This document shows positions 38,517 to 47,511 of a stretch of DNA of 64,000 nucleotides, one piece after another. A model generated the notes under the pieces. It searched no databases. It was not told the DNA's origin and worked only from the letters and a program-made list of their open reading frames with translations. The translations under genes were made by a program, and so were the position numbers. The stretch's first letter is position 1. Every line of letters starts with the position of its first letter. Where the stretch lies: assembly GCA_965202795.1 (NCBI GenBank), contig OZ241848.1, positions 1,674,001 through 1,738,000 of the forward strand, given 5' to 3'. The DNA comes from JACOND01 sp965202795. GTDB lineage: Bacteria; Bdellovibrionota; Bdellovibrionia; Bdellovibrionales; UBA1609.

Positions 38517-41336
38517 TCAGGCGCTGTGGGCGGAGGCCCAGTCAGCCCCGGCCGCCACATTAACCTTTAAAGGCGCCTTAAGCTCCGCGCAGCCCTCCAT
38601 AATGGCGGCAATCTCCCGGGACTCGCTTTCCACATCCCCGGCCGGGCACTCAAACAGCAGCTCATCATGGACCTGGGAGACAATCGGAATGGGCAGGCTC
38701 CGGCTGAGCTGAATCATGGCCAGCTTCACAATATCGCTGGCTGTCCCCTGTATGGGCGCGTTGATGGCCGCGCGCTCCGCGGCGGCCCTCGTCCGGGGAT
38801 GGGCAAAATCCCCCCTGCTGAAAAACCGCTTCCGGCCAAAAACTGTTTGAACATAAAGCCTGCCGGCCGCCTCCTCTTTTGCGGTTTCAATATAGTCCCT
38901 GATTTTTTTAAATTTGCTGAAGTAGCTCTGAATGATCTCTTTGGCCTCCCCCCGGGAGACGCCCAGCGCCTCCGACAGCCCATGCGCGCCCTGCCCATAA
39001 GCAATGCCAAAATTAACCGCCTTGCTTTTTCTTCTCATTTCCGGGGACACCTGACTTAGAGGAACATGAAATATGTCAGCGGCTGTGGCGGCATGAACAT
39101 CCAGGCCTTCGGCAAAAGCCCTCATCAGCCCCGGATCTTCTGTGATATGAGCCAAAATCCGCAGCTCCAGCTGAGAGTAATCAGCGGAAATCAGCAGGCT
39201 CCCCGCCGGCGCCGCAAAGGCCTTTCGGATTTGACGGCCCCGCTGGCTGCGGATGGGAATGTTTTGAAGGTTGGGGCTGGCGCTGGAGATTCGGCCTGTG
39301 GAGGCCGCCGCCTGCCGAAACTGGCTGTGTATTCTTTTGCCATTGCTCAGGGAAGAGCCCTCAGGCTGTCCCTCTAACTGAGAAAGCAGGCTGTCTGTAA
39401 AGCCGCTTTTCAGCTTAAACAGCTCTCTCCGCTCCAAAATCAAAGGGATTATGGGATGAAGATTCTTTTTTTTGCCCAGCTCATGGCTGTCTGTGGAGTA
39501 TCCCGACTTGGTTTTTCGCCCTTTGGGGATTTTCAAATTGTCAAACAAAACCTCCGCCAGCTGCTTGGGGCTGGAGAGGTTAAACTCCCGCCCGGCCAGA
39601 GCATGGATTTTCCTGTCCAGGGCCTCTGTGTCTTTTTTCAGGCCTTCAGACTGCTTTTTGATCTCGGCCCCGTTTAAAAGCATGCCGCGGCGCTCCATAT
39701 CGTAAAGGGCGGCTGTCAGGGGAAGCTCAATGTTTTGAAAAACATGCTTCAAACTCATTTGCCTGAGCTTTTGCTCAAGAATTTTTTTCAGCTCTTGATG
39801 CTTCTGATAAATGGCTTCAGGCGGAGGGCGGAGCGGAGGCTCCTCGGCGGCTTTGGCCTCTGGCTTCTCTTTGAGAGGGCCGGCCTCATTTTTTAAATAG
39901 AGCTGGCAAAGGGATTCAAAAGAGCTTTGCGGGCGGGAATCCAAAAGATGCCCCGCAAGCATGGAGTCCCATTCCAAAAGGGGCCTTTGGCAGCCCAGCC
40001 GGCGCCACAGGCTTTTCAGGTCATAGCCGGCATAGCGCGCCCATTTTTTATCAAGGCGCCGGCCGGCCTCTCTCCATTCAGGCAGGCTCAAAGCGAGGGC
40101 GGCCCTGAGGCCGGAGGTTTTTTTTGGAGCCGCAAGAAATATGCATGCCTCCTCCTCCGCGCCTTGCCCTCCGCCTGAATTTTCCCCTGGAGCCATAAAG
40201 CACCAGACCGGGGAGCAAGGCTCCAGAAGGCGAAAAAACTCTTTGAAGCTTGTTTCCCGCCCCGCCGGCTCAAGATTCTTGCTCTCAAAAAGACCCATCT
40301 GGGAGGAATCGCCCTTGCGGGGCGCAGGCCGGGGCTGCCCCCCCGGCTTTAATTTTGCCGCGCCGCCCGCAAAAGCGCTGCCGCTGCTGTCTGATCGCCC
40401 GCGGCCGCTTTGGCCTGGCTGTTCGCTCCCGCTGGCGCCGCCGGCAGCGCCGCGCGGAAAAAAAACATTCAAAAACGAGCGAAAGCCCAGATCGTCTAAA
40501 AAATCCTTTAAAACAAGCTTTTCCTTCACGGAAAAGCTCTCAAAGCTTTTGAGGGCGGCTTTTGAGGGCGGCCCCTCCCATTTTATGTCCTCTCTGAGGG
40601 CGATCAGCTTCCTGGAGAGGAAGGCGCCCTCCCTTCCGGCCTCCAGCTTTTTTTGCGCGGCGCCCTTTATGGAGCCGGCGCTTTTATAAACAGCCTCCAG
40701 AGACTGATGCTGGTTTAAAAGCGCGGCGGCGGTTTTCGGCCCAATGCCCCGCGCTCCGGGAATGTTGTCGCTGCTGTCCCCAGTGAGCGAAAGATAATCC
40801 AGCATCTGATCCGGCCGAACCCCCCATTTTTCCCTGACCGCCTTTGCGTCATAAATCCGCTCCCTCATTGTGTCATAAAGAAAAACATTTCCACTCACCA
40901 GCTGCGCGAAGTCTTTGTCGCCGCTCACAATATAAATCTCCAGGCCGCCCTTTAAGCTGCTGTCCCCAAGCCAGCGCTTTGTGAGCGAGGCCACAATGTC
41001 ATCGGCCTCAAACCCCGGCGCCTCAACATGGCAGAGGCGCATGGCCTCCATCATTTTCTTTAAATAAGGGGCCTGAAGGGCCAGATCCTCCGGCATCTCG
41101 CCGCGGTTGGCTTTGTAATCCGGGAATATTTTTTTGCGAAAGGAGGGCTCTTTGGAGTCAAAGCAGCAGATAATGTAATCCGGCCGCTTTTCCCTTATCA
41201 GCTTGTGGAGCATCTTGAGCGAGCCGTAAAGCGCGTTGGTCGGGAGCCCGCCGGGGCTTGCCATGCTTGGAGAGATGGCGTAATAGGAGCGGAAAAACAA
41301 AGCGCTGATGTCAATCAGATAAAGTTTTTTCATCAT
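38517..41336 (-). CDS. polA: DNA polymerase I
   Basis: 939 residues. N-terminal 5'-3' exonuclease (LYLIDISALFFRSYYAIS, FDSKEPSFRKKIFPDYKANR, GFEADDIVAS, YIVSGDKDFAQLV, GDSSDNIPGARGIGPKTA); central 3'-5' exonuclease-like domain; polymerase motifs A (DYSQLELRILAHI), B (RRKSKAVNFGIAYGQG) and C (SQVHDELLFE). In the middle domain the acidic metal ligands of exo motif I are not visible (the strand reads VWCFMAPGENSGGG), so proofreading is probably lost, as in several bacterial Pol I enzymes. A low-complexity Gly/Ser/Ala linker separates the first two domains. Two adjacent ATGs (41336, 41333) are both possible starts. Confidence 0.95.
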   Translation of the reverse strand: MMKKLYLIDISALFFRSYYAISPSMASPGGLPTNALYGSLKMLHKLIREKRPDYIICCFDSKEPSFRKKIFPDYKANRGEMPEDLALQAPYLKKMMEAMRLCHVEAPGFEADDIVASLTKRWLGDSSLKGGLEIYIVSGDKDFAQLVSGNVFLYDTMRERIYDAKAVREKWGVRPDQMLDYLSLTGDSSDNIPGARGIGPKTAAALLNQHQSLEAVYKSAGSIKGAAQKKLEAGREGAFLSRKLIALREDIKWEGPPSKAALKSFESFSVKEKLVLKDFLDDLGFRSFLNVFFPRGAAGGASGSEQPGQSGRGRSDSSGSAFAGGAAKLKPGGQPRPAPRKGDSSQMGLFESKNLEPAGRETSFKEFFRLLEPCSPVWCFMAPGENSGGGQGAEEEACIFLAAPKKTSGLRAALALSLPEWREAGRRLDKKWARYAGYDLKSLWRRLGCQRPLLEWDSMLAGHLLDSRPQSSFESLCQLYLKNEAGPLKEKPEAKAAEEPPLRPPPEAIYQKHQELKKILEQKLRQMSLKHVFQNIELPLTAALYDMERRGMLLNGAEIKKQSEGLKKDTEALDRKIHALAGREFNLSSPKQLAEVLFDNLKIPKGRKTKSGYSTDSHELGKKKNLHPIIPLILERRELFKLKSGFTDSLLSQLEGQPEGSSLSNGKRIHSQFRQAAASTGRISSASPNLQNIPIRSQRGRQIRKAFAAPAGSLLISADYSQLELRILAHITEDPGLMRAFAEGLDVHAATAADIFHVPLSQVSPEMRRKSKAVNFGIAYGQGAHGLSEALGVSRGEAKEIIQSYFSKFKKIRDYIETAKEEAAGRLYVQTVFGRKRFFSRGDFAHPRTRAAAERAAINAPIQGTASDIVKLAMIQLSRSLPIPIVSQVHDELLFECPAGDVESESREIAAIMEGCAELKAPLKVNVAAGADWASAHSA

Positions 41337-41381
41337 CAGAAACCAGAATAGGCGGGGCGCCCGCATCCGGCAAGCGGTTTT

Positions 41382-41411
41382 TTGCCCGCCCTCTGGGCAA
41401 ATTGGGATAAT
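41382..41411 (+). promoter_or_regulatory. Possible promoter between polA and ABC permease
   Basis: TTGCCC (41382-41387), 18-bp spacer, GATAAT (41406-41411). The permease ATG at 41420 is only 8 nt past the -10, so transcription could be leaderless. Assigned by eye. Confidence 0.35.
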
Positions 41412-41419
41412 ATGCGCCT

Positions 41420-42913
41420 ATGCCGGAGACAAGCCTTGGGGCCAGCCTGAAAAGCGCTTATTTTTGGCCGGGCGCCGCGGTTTGCGCGGCCCTGCTCGCG
41501 CCCTTTGCCGCGCTCGCTCTCCGCCTTGAGGGGCTGAGGCTTCCAGAAAGCGTTCAGGCTCTTTATGCCGCGGGCTGGACATGCTTTCAGGCCGGGGTTT
41601 CCGCCATGGCCGCTCTCGCGCTGGGACTTCTTGGCGCGAGGGGGATGCTGGCCTTCGCCCATAAAAAATATTACTTTTTGATTGAGGCGGCCGCGCTGCT
41701 TCCATGCCTTGCCCCCCCTTTGATACTGGTCATTTCCTCCGCCCGGATTATTGAGCTGGCCTTTCCCTTTCCCTTTGGGCTTTGGACCTTGATTGGCTTT
41801 CAGGCCGGGGCCTGCGCGGGGCTTTGCGCGGCAGCCCTGGCCCGCGCCATCCAAAAAGAGGGCCTGGCCCTGGAGGAGTGGGCGCTTGTTCATGGGGCCT
41901 CCCCCTGGCTTTGCCTGCTGGCGATGGCGCAAACAGTTTTGCGAAAAGACCTGCGGACCTTGGGAGTTCTTGTTTTTGCCGGGGCTTTTTGCAGCCTGAG
42001 CCTGCCCCTGCTGACAGCCGGAAGCCCTGTTTTCAGCCTGGAGTTTTTTATTTACGAGCAGCTGAAATACCCCTCAAAATGGCCCGGCGCGGCGGTTTTG
42101 ATTCTCCTGCAGGCCGCCTTTGTGTTTTTTGTCTGCCTGAAGGGGTTTTCCCGCCCGGCCCCGCTGGCGGAGCCGCGCGCCCTGACCGCCCGGCCCCGGC
42201 TGCTGCCCTCGGCATGGCTTATCCTGATCCCGGCGCTGCCGTTTTTGATGTCCTGGGGGGGGCTTTTGCTCGCGCCCGGCCCGGAAGCCTTTGGAAAGCT
42301 CTGGGAGCTTAGGGAGCTTCTTTTGGCGGCGGCAGCGTCATCCGCATTGATTGGGCTGGGGACAGGCGCCCTGACTTTGGCCATGCTGGCGCTTATGGCG
42401 CTTTCATTTCAGAATGTCAAGGCCCGCCGCCTGGCGGTTTCACTCTCGCATCCCGGCTCCACTCTGACAGGCTTTGCCTTTTTGCTGCTGCCGCTTTACG
42501 GAAAGCCCGCTGTCCTGATGAAATGGATTTTCGGCCTGGGCATTTTGCTTTTCCCCCTGATTTACCGCTTTCGCGGCGAGCTGACACTGGAAAAGCTGAG
42601 CCGCCAGGCTGAAACAGCCCGCTTTTTTGGCGCCGGCTGGGGGCTGATCTTTCGGAAAATCCTCTGGCCCCAAAGCCGCGGGGGGTTTTTTCTCTGCGCC
42701 GGCATGGCGGGCTTTTGGGCCTGCGGGGATTTTGCCTACAGCCTGATTGTGTCCGGCGGGCATTGGAATCTGGCGCTGATCGCGCATGATTTTTTCTCCT
42801 CCTACCGGCTGGACCTGGCGGTTTTGGCCGCCGGGGCGCTGCTGCTTTTGAGCTTTGCGGTTTTGTGTTTTTGGATGGGGCTGGGGCTGGCCCTTGACAG
42901 AAAAAAATCCTGA
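41420..42913 (+). CDS. ABC transporter permease, two fused MetI-like domains (ThiP/FbpB-like)
   Basis: A 497-residue integral membrane protein with about 11-12 membrane segments arranged as two homologous halves. Each half has an EAA-like loop: EWALVHGASPWLCLLAMAQTV near residue 153 and RFFGAGWGLIFRKILWPQSR near residue 400. This duplicated layout is characteristic of permeases for iron(III) or thiamine (FbpB/ThiP). No binding protein or ATPase is adjacent, so the substrate is undetermined. Divergent from polA and followed by the multicopper oxidase. Confidence 0.82.
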   Translation: MPETSLGASLKSAYFWPGAAVCAALLAPFAALALRLEGLRLPESVQALYAAGWTCFQAGVSAMAALALGLLGARGMLAFAHKKYYFLIEAAALLPCLAPPLILVISSARIIELAFPFPFGLWTLIGFQAGACAGLCAAALARAIQKEGLALEEWALVHGASPWLCLLAMAQTVLRKDLRTLGVLVFAGAFCSLSLPLLTAGSPVFSLEFFIYEQLKYPSKWPGAAVLILLQAAFVFFVCLKGFSRPAPLAEPRALTARPRLLPSAWLILIPALPFLMSWGGLLLAPGPEAFGKLWELRELLLAAAASSALIGLGTGALTLAMLALMALSFQNVKARRLAVSLSHPGSTLTGFAFLLLPLYGKPAVLMKWIFGLGILLFPLIYRFRGELTLEKLSRQAETARFFGAGWGLIFRKILWPQSRGGFFLCAGMAGFWACGDFAYSLIVSGGHWNLALIAHDFFSSYRLDLAVLAAGALLLLSFAVLCFWMGLGLALDRKKS

Positions 42914-42993
42914 AAGAAGTCTGCCGCCTGCGCTTGATTTTTTATGATTTATTTTGTTTGATCGGCCTAAACCGCGCCAAAAAGGAGGGGAAA

Positions 42994-45405
42994 ATGATGA
43001 AAAAACCTGTGTCAGCTTTGATTTTGGCCCTGGCGGCTTGTTTCGCCGCGGGGGGCGCCGCAGCCGCAGCCGCGGCGGCCTCCAAAATGAGCGCCCGCCA
43101 TCATGGCGGGGCGGAGCCTGGCAAAAGAGCGCGGGCCGGGGCGGCGAAGCCTGGAAGCGGCCGGACAGTGAAATACCAGCTGACAGCCCAAAGGGGGCCA
43201 AAAAATCTAAGCGGCAAAAAAACTGTTCCCTGGGCCTTGTCGCTCAACGGCTCCATCCCCGCCCCGGTTTTGGAATTTGTGGAGGGGGACACGGCCGAAA
43301 TCCAAGTCACAAACCAGATCCCCGGCGAAGAGCTTTCCATTCACTGGCATGGGATACTTCTGGATCCGGAAATGGACGGGGTCCCTTATCTGACCACTCC
43401 GCCCATCGCTTACGGGCAGTCCCATCTGTTTCGCTTTAAGCTCCGCCAGCATGGGACCTACTGGTATCATTCCCACACCGGACTGCAGGAGCAGAGAGGG
43501 CTTTACGGAGCCATTGTGATTTATCCCCGAAAAAACCGGCATGTCTATCACAAACAGGCTGTGGCGGTTTTAAGCGACTGGTCTGATGAGCATTCTGATC
43601 AGATCATGAAAAATCTCCGCAAAGACGGCGAATACTACAGATACAAAAAAAACACAGTCCGCTCTCTGTTTGGAGCCATCCGGGCCGGGGGCCTGAAGGG
43701 CTTTTTGCTTGGCGAATGGACCCGAATGGGAGGCATGGATCTTTCGGATGTCGGCTATGAGGCTTTTTTGATTAACGGCAGGCCGTCCAGCCAGCTTCTG
43801 AAAGCCAAAAAGGGCGAGGCCATCCGGCTCCGCCTGATTAACGCCGCCGCCTCCAGCTTTTTTTATGTCTCTCTGGCGGGCCTGCCCATGAAAGTCATTT
43901 CGGCGGATGGCATGGACATTCAGCCGGTTGAGGTGAAAGAGCTGCTTATGGGAATGGGGGAGACCTATGATGTTTTGTTTAAGCTGCCTGAGCAGAAAAA
44001 TTACGAGCTGAGGGCCACAGTTCAGGATGTCACGGGCTATGCCTCAGCTTATATCGGCGGCGGCGCCCCGGCCCCCGCCCCCGAAAAGCCAAAGCCTGAT
44101 CTGTATGCCGTCATGCAGCATGCCGGCCACAGCAGCGGCGGGCATAAGAGTCATGCCGGGCATAAAGGCCATCATAAAGCTCATCATAAGGGGCATCATA
44201 GCCATGCAGATCATGCGGGCCATAAAGCTCATAAGAGGCCTCATCATAAGGGGCATCATAAAAAGCATGAAAAGCGCCGCCGGCCGCATGTCATGCCTGA
44301 GCCGCCAAAGCCTTCCAGCGCGGGAGAGCGCAAACGCCCCGCCCCCCAGAGGGCCCCTGACTCAAGCCTGAAGCCGAAAACAAATCATCACCATGCCTCC
44401 GGCGCCGCCCTGAAGCTTTTGACGGCGGATCATATCCGGGCCATCCGCCGGACAGACTTTCCCTCCAGGCTGCCGCGCCACAAACTGAAGCTGGTTTTAG
44501 GCGGCGATATGGAGCGCTATGTCTGGCATATCAACGGCAAAGCCGCTCATCAGGAGCAAACCATCAAAGTCCGCGAGGGGGATGTGATCCAGTTTGTTTT
44601 TGAAAATGAGACCATGATGCATCACCCCATGCACCTGCACGGGCATTTTTTCAGGGTTTTAAACCAGGGCGGGGAGCTTTCCCCCCTGAAGCACACAGTG
44701 GATGTTCCGCCCCATGGCCGGCGGGTCATTGAGTTTCTGGCCAATGAGCCGGGAGAATGGATGCTCCACTGCCACAACCTCTATCACATGAAAACCGGCA
44801 TGTCGCGAATTGTCCGGTATTCCGGCTTTGCGCCCCAGCCGGAGATTGCCAAATGGCAGGGCAAAAACCCCATGCTGAGGGATGACATTTACTTCAGCGG
44901 AAGCCTGAATCTGGCCACAAACCGGCTGGCCCTGTCGCTCAAGCTGTCCCGCTCATGGGACAGCCTGGAGGCGGAGCTGGAGGGCCATTCCTACAAGACC
45001 CTTGCCGGCCTTCGCGCGGACTTTTTCTACAAGCGCTGGATGGGCCGGTTTTTTCATTTCATAGCCGGCGGCGAATACCTCGCTCCGCATCAAAATGGCC
45101 CTCTAAAATGGAGCCATGTCAGGCGGAGCCTTAACGGGCTTGCGGGCTTTGGATACACGCTGCCCATGCTTGTTGAGGTCAAAGCGCTGATCAATCACAG
45201 GGGGAAATTCCGCTTTGACCTGGAAAAGCGCTTTCAATGGACAAAATATTTGTTTACAGACGCGGAAGTCATATTCCGGCAGGGCGCGGCCGCTCCGGAT
45301 CTTGAGGCCAGCCTTATGTTTGCCAACTCCCCTGTGTGGTCCGCGGGGCTTCAGTTTCAGCTCATTGAGCCGCAGCTCGGCGCCGGGGCCAGCTGGAATT
45401 TTTAG
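42994..45405 (+). CDS. Multicopper oxidase with His-rich insert and C-terminal barrel-like domain
   Basis: 803 residues, good ribosome binding site (AAGGAGG) 8 nt before the ATG. Signal peptide (SALILALAACFAAGGAAAA), cupredoxin domains with copper motifs SIHWHGILLD, YWYHSHTGLQEQRG, HHPMHLHGHFFRVL and WMLHCHNLYHMKTGM: all type 1/2/3 ligand blocks of CopA/PcoA-type oxidases. A ~60-residue His/Lys-rich stretch (44110-44290) probably binds metal. After residue ~620 comes a ~180-residue extension of amphipathic strands (DDIYFSGSLNLATNRLALSL to LQFQLIEPQLGAGASWNF, ending in Phe) resembling CopB-type outer-membrane proteins. A CopA-CopB fusion for copper resistance is inferred. Confidence 0.85.
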   Translation: MMKKPVSALILALAACFAAGGAAAAAAAASKMSARHHGGAEPGKRARAGAAKPGSGRTVKYQLTAQRGPKNLSGKKTVPWALSLNGSIPAPVLEFVEGDTAEIQVTNQIPGEELSIHWHGILLDPEMDGVPYLTTPPIAYGQSHLFRFKLRQHGTYWYHSHTGLQEQRGLYGAIVIYPRKNRHVYHKQAVAVLSDWSDEHSDQIMKNLRKDGEYYRYKKNTVRSLFGAIRAGGLKGFLLGEWTRMGGMDLSDVGYEAFLINGRPSSQLLKAKKGEAIRLRLINAAASSFFYVSLAGLPMKVISADGMDIQPVEVKELLMGMGETYDVLFKLPEQKNYELRATVQDVTGYASAYIGGGAPAPAPEKPKPDLYAVMQHAGHSSGGHKSHAGHKGHHKAHHKGHHSHADHAGHKAHKRPHHKGHHKKHEKRRRPHVMPEPPKPSSAGERKRPAPQRAPDSSLKPKTNHHHASGAALKLLTADHIRAIRRTDFPSRLPRHKLKLVLGGDMERYVWHINGKAAHQEQTIKVREGDVIQFVFENETMMHHPMHLHGHFFRVLNQGGELSPLKHTVDVPPHGRRVIEFLANEPGEWMLHCHNLYHMKTGMSRIVRYSGFAPQPEIAKWQGKNPMLRDDIYFSGSLNLATNRLALSLKLSRSWDSLEAELEGHSYKTLAGLRADFFYKRWMGRFFHFIAGGEYLAPHQNGPLKWSHVRRSLNGLAGFGYTLPMLVEVKALINHRGKFRFDLEKRFQWTKYLFTDAEVIFRQGAAAPDLEASLMFANSPVWSAGLQFQLIEPQLGAGASWNF

Positions 45406-45462
45406 CCCGCCGGCCCGCGCGGCTTTCAAAAAGACAGGGCGGCAGCATGGGAGGGCAAAAAA

Positions 45463-46482
45463 TTGCTTAAATATTTTGCAAAGCGGATTTTGCTGATTTT
45501 TCCGACCCTTCTTGGCATATCCATTGCCTGTTTTTTTGTGAATTCCATAGCTCCGGGCGGCCCCCTTGAGCAAAAGATCTCGCAGATCCGGTTTGCCGGG
45601 GGAATGGACGGCGGCGGATCAGGAGGGGAATATGGGGTTTCGCAGGAGGTCATAGAGGCTCTGAAAAAGCAGTATGGCTTTGACAAGCCCATCCCCGTCC
45701 AATACCTGATATGGCTGAAAAACATCCTGACGCTGAATTTTGGAGAGAGCTTTTCCACAGAGGAGCCGGTCATTGACATGATCGCTGAGCGGATTCCCGT
45801 GAGCCTCCAGTTTGGCCTGATTTCCCTGATCCTGACTTATATTGTGTGTGTTGTCCTGGGCCTGAGGATGGCTGTCCGAAATGGCGAGGCTTTTGACACA
45901 GCCGCCTCTGTGGTTTTGCTCATTCTTTACTCCATCCCTCCGCTTATGCTGGGCATTTTGCTGAAGGTTTTTTTGGCCGGCGGGGCATGGCTGGACTGGT
46001 TTCCCCTCGGCGATCTTTATTCTGACATGTATTTTGAAAAGGGCTTCCCGGGCCGGGCCCTGGACCGCATCCATCATTTCATTCTGCCCCTTATCTGCTA
46101 TATGGCCGGCGCCTTTACAGTTTTGACCCAGCTGATGAAAAACTCTCTTTTAGAGGAAATTGGCCAGGACTACGCGCGAACCGCCAAAGCCAAGGGCCTT
46201 TCGGAAATGGCGGTCATTTACCGGCACACGCTCCGCAACGCGCTCATCCCCATAGCCACAAGCCTGGGCAATATTCTCGGCGTGTTTTTAACCGGATCCC
46301 TGATTATTGAAAAAATCTTCAGCATCAACGGGATTGGGCTTTTGGCCTTTGATTCAGCCATCTCCAGGGACTATAATGTGTTAATGGCTTTGATTGTCAT
46401 TCAGTCGTTTTTGTTTCTCGCCGGGCGGATTTTAAGCGACGCGGTTTATATGGCTGTTGATCCAAGGATTGATTTCAAATGA
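45463..46482 (+). CDS. yejB: ABC transporter permease, YejB/DppB-like
   Basis: A 339-residue peptide-type permease of six membrane segments. N-terminal RILLIFPTLLGISIACFFVNSIAPGGP, then YGFDKPIPVQYLIWLKNILTLNFGESF, and the EAA loop YARTAKAKGLSEMAVIYRHTLRNALIP near residue 240. The Gly-rich insert GGMDGGGSGGEYGVS is typical of YejB of the microcin C-type oligopeptide importer. The start is a TTG, chosen because GGGAGGG lies 7 nt upstream; no ATG fits. Overlaps the next permease by 4 bp. Confidence 0.9.
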   Translation: MLKYFAKRILLIFPTLLGISIACFFVNSIAPGGPLEQKISQIRFAGGMDGGGSGGEYGVSQEVIEALKKQYGFDKPIPVQYLIWLKNILTLNFGESFSTEEPVIDMIAERIPVSLQFGLISLILTYIVCVVLGLRMAVRNGEAFDTAASVVLLILYSIPPLMLGILLKVFLAGGAWLDWFPLGDLYSDMYFEKGFPGRALDRIHHFILPLICYMAGAFTVLTQLMKNSLLEEIGQDYARTAKAKGLSEMAVIYRHTLRNALIPIATSLGNILGVFLTGSLIIEKIFSINGIGLLAFDSAISRDYNVLMALIVIQSFLFLAGRILSDAVYMAVDPRIDFK

Positions 46483-47498
46483 TTGAGCGCTTTATAGAGA
46501 GTCCCTTGACTTTAAAACGATGGCGGCTGTTTAAGTCCCGCAAATTGAGCTGGGCCTCCCTTCATATTTTTTTGTTTTTTCTGTTTGTCAGCCTGACAGC
46601 CGAGTTTTGGGCCAACAGCCGGCCCATTTTGCTGTTTTACAAAGGCTCGCTCTACGCTCCCGCGGCAAAGCGCTATCATCCAAAGGAGTTTGGGGCGGAA
46701 AATCAAATCATTATGGATTACCGGCAGCTGCGCCTGGGAGCGGGCGACTGGGCTTTGTGGCCGCCCATTCCATGGGACCCTCTGGAAAGCAACACAAAGG
46801 CCGAAAAATTCCCCGGCCCCCCAAGCCGGTCAAACCTCCTTGGCACAGACGACAGGGGCAGGGACATGCTCTCCCGCCTGATTTACGGCTTTCGCTACAG
46901 CATGATATTTGCCTTTTCCATCTGGCTGCTCTCTTATATCATCGGCTCTTTTTTGGGCGCGCTGATGGGGTATTTTGGCGGCCTTGCGGATTTGGCGGGC
47001 CAGCGCGCCGTGGAGATTGTTGACGCGCTCCCCTCGCTTGTTATTCTTATCACCATCACGGCGGTTTTGGGCCGGAGCCTGGCATTGATGATTGTTTTTT
47101 TTTCGCTGATAAACTGGGTGCCAATCTCGCTCTATATGAGGGGCGAGTTTTTGCGGCTCAGAAAAAGGCTGTTTGTGGAGGCCAGCCGCGCGCTGGGCAG
47201 AGGGCACATGGGAATCATTTTTAAGCATATCCTGCCCAACAGCCTGACTCCCATCATCACATTTTCGCCATTTGCCCTGGCCATGCTGATTGGCTATTTG
47301 TCGGTTCTGGATTATTTGGGCTTTGGCCTTGTTCCGCCAACCCCCAGCTGGGGGGAGCTGCTGGCCCAGTCGGAAAAACACATCACGACCGCCTGGTGGC
47401 TGGCTGTTTATCCCTCTCTGGCTTTGTTTTGCAGCCTGCTGGCGCTGACTTTTATCGGCAATGGGGTTCGCGAGGCCTTTGACCCCAAAGCTGTATAG
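46479..47498 (+). CDS. yejE: ABC transporter permease, YejE/DppC-like
   Basis: A 339-residue second permease of the pair, starting in the stop of the first (ATGA). It has the N-terminal basic segment plus membrane helix (LSWASLHIFLFFLFVSLTAEFWANSRP), a periplasmic loop with YRQLRLGAGDWALWPPIPWDPLESN, the NLLGTDDRGRDMLSRLIYGFRYS block and the EAA loop EASRALGRGHMGIIFKHILPNSLTP, all as in YejE. The ATPase (YejF) and binding protein (YejA) are not in the window and must lie elsewhere if the importer is complete. Confidence 0.92.
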   Translation: MIERFIESPLTLKRWRLFKSRKLSWASLHIFLFFLFVSLTAEFWANSRPILLFYKGSLYAPAAKRYHPKEFGAENQIIMDYRQLRLGAGDWALWPPIPWDPLESNTKAEKFPGPPSRSNLLGTDDRGRDMLSRLIYGFRYSMIFAFSIWLLSYIIGSFLGALMGYFGGLADLAGQRAVEIVDALPSLVILITITAVLGRSLALMIVFFSLINWVPISLYMRGEFLRLRKRLFVEASRALGRGHMGIIFKHILPNSLTPIITFSPFALAMLIGYLSVLDYLGFGLVPPTPSWGELLAQSEKHITTAWWLAVYPSLALFCSLLALTFIGNGVREAFDPKAV

Positions 47499-47511
47499 GC
47501 ATGGCTGTTTT

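Noticed and set aside
41340..41420. Thiamine riboswitch ahead of the ThiP-like permease
   Set aside because: The 83-bp divergent intergenic region is too short and lacks the conserved CTGAGA-type core.
44027..44371. Ile/Met-rich and His-rich alternative frames over the oxidase insert
   Set aside because: By-products of the His-codon repeat in the multicopper oxidase.
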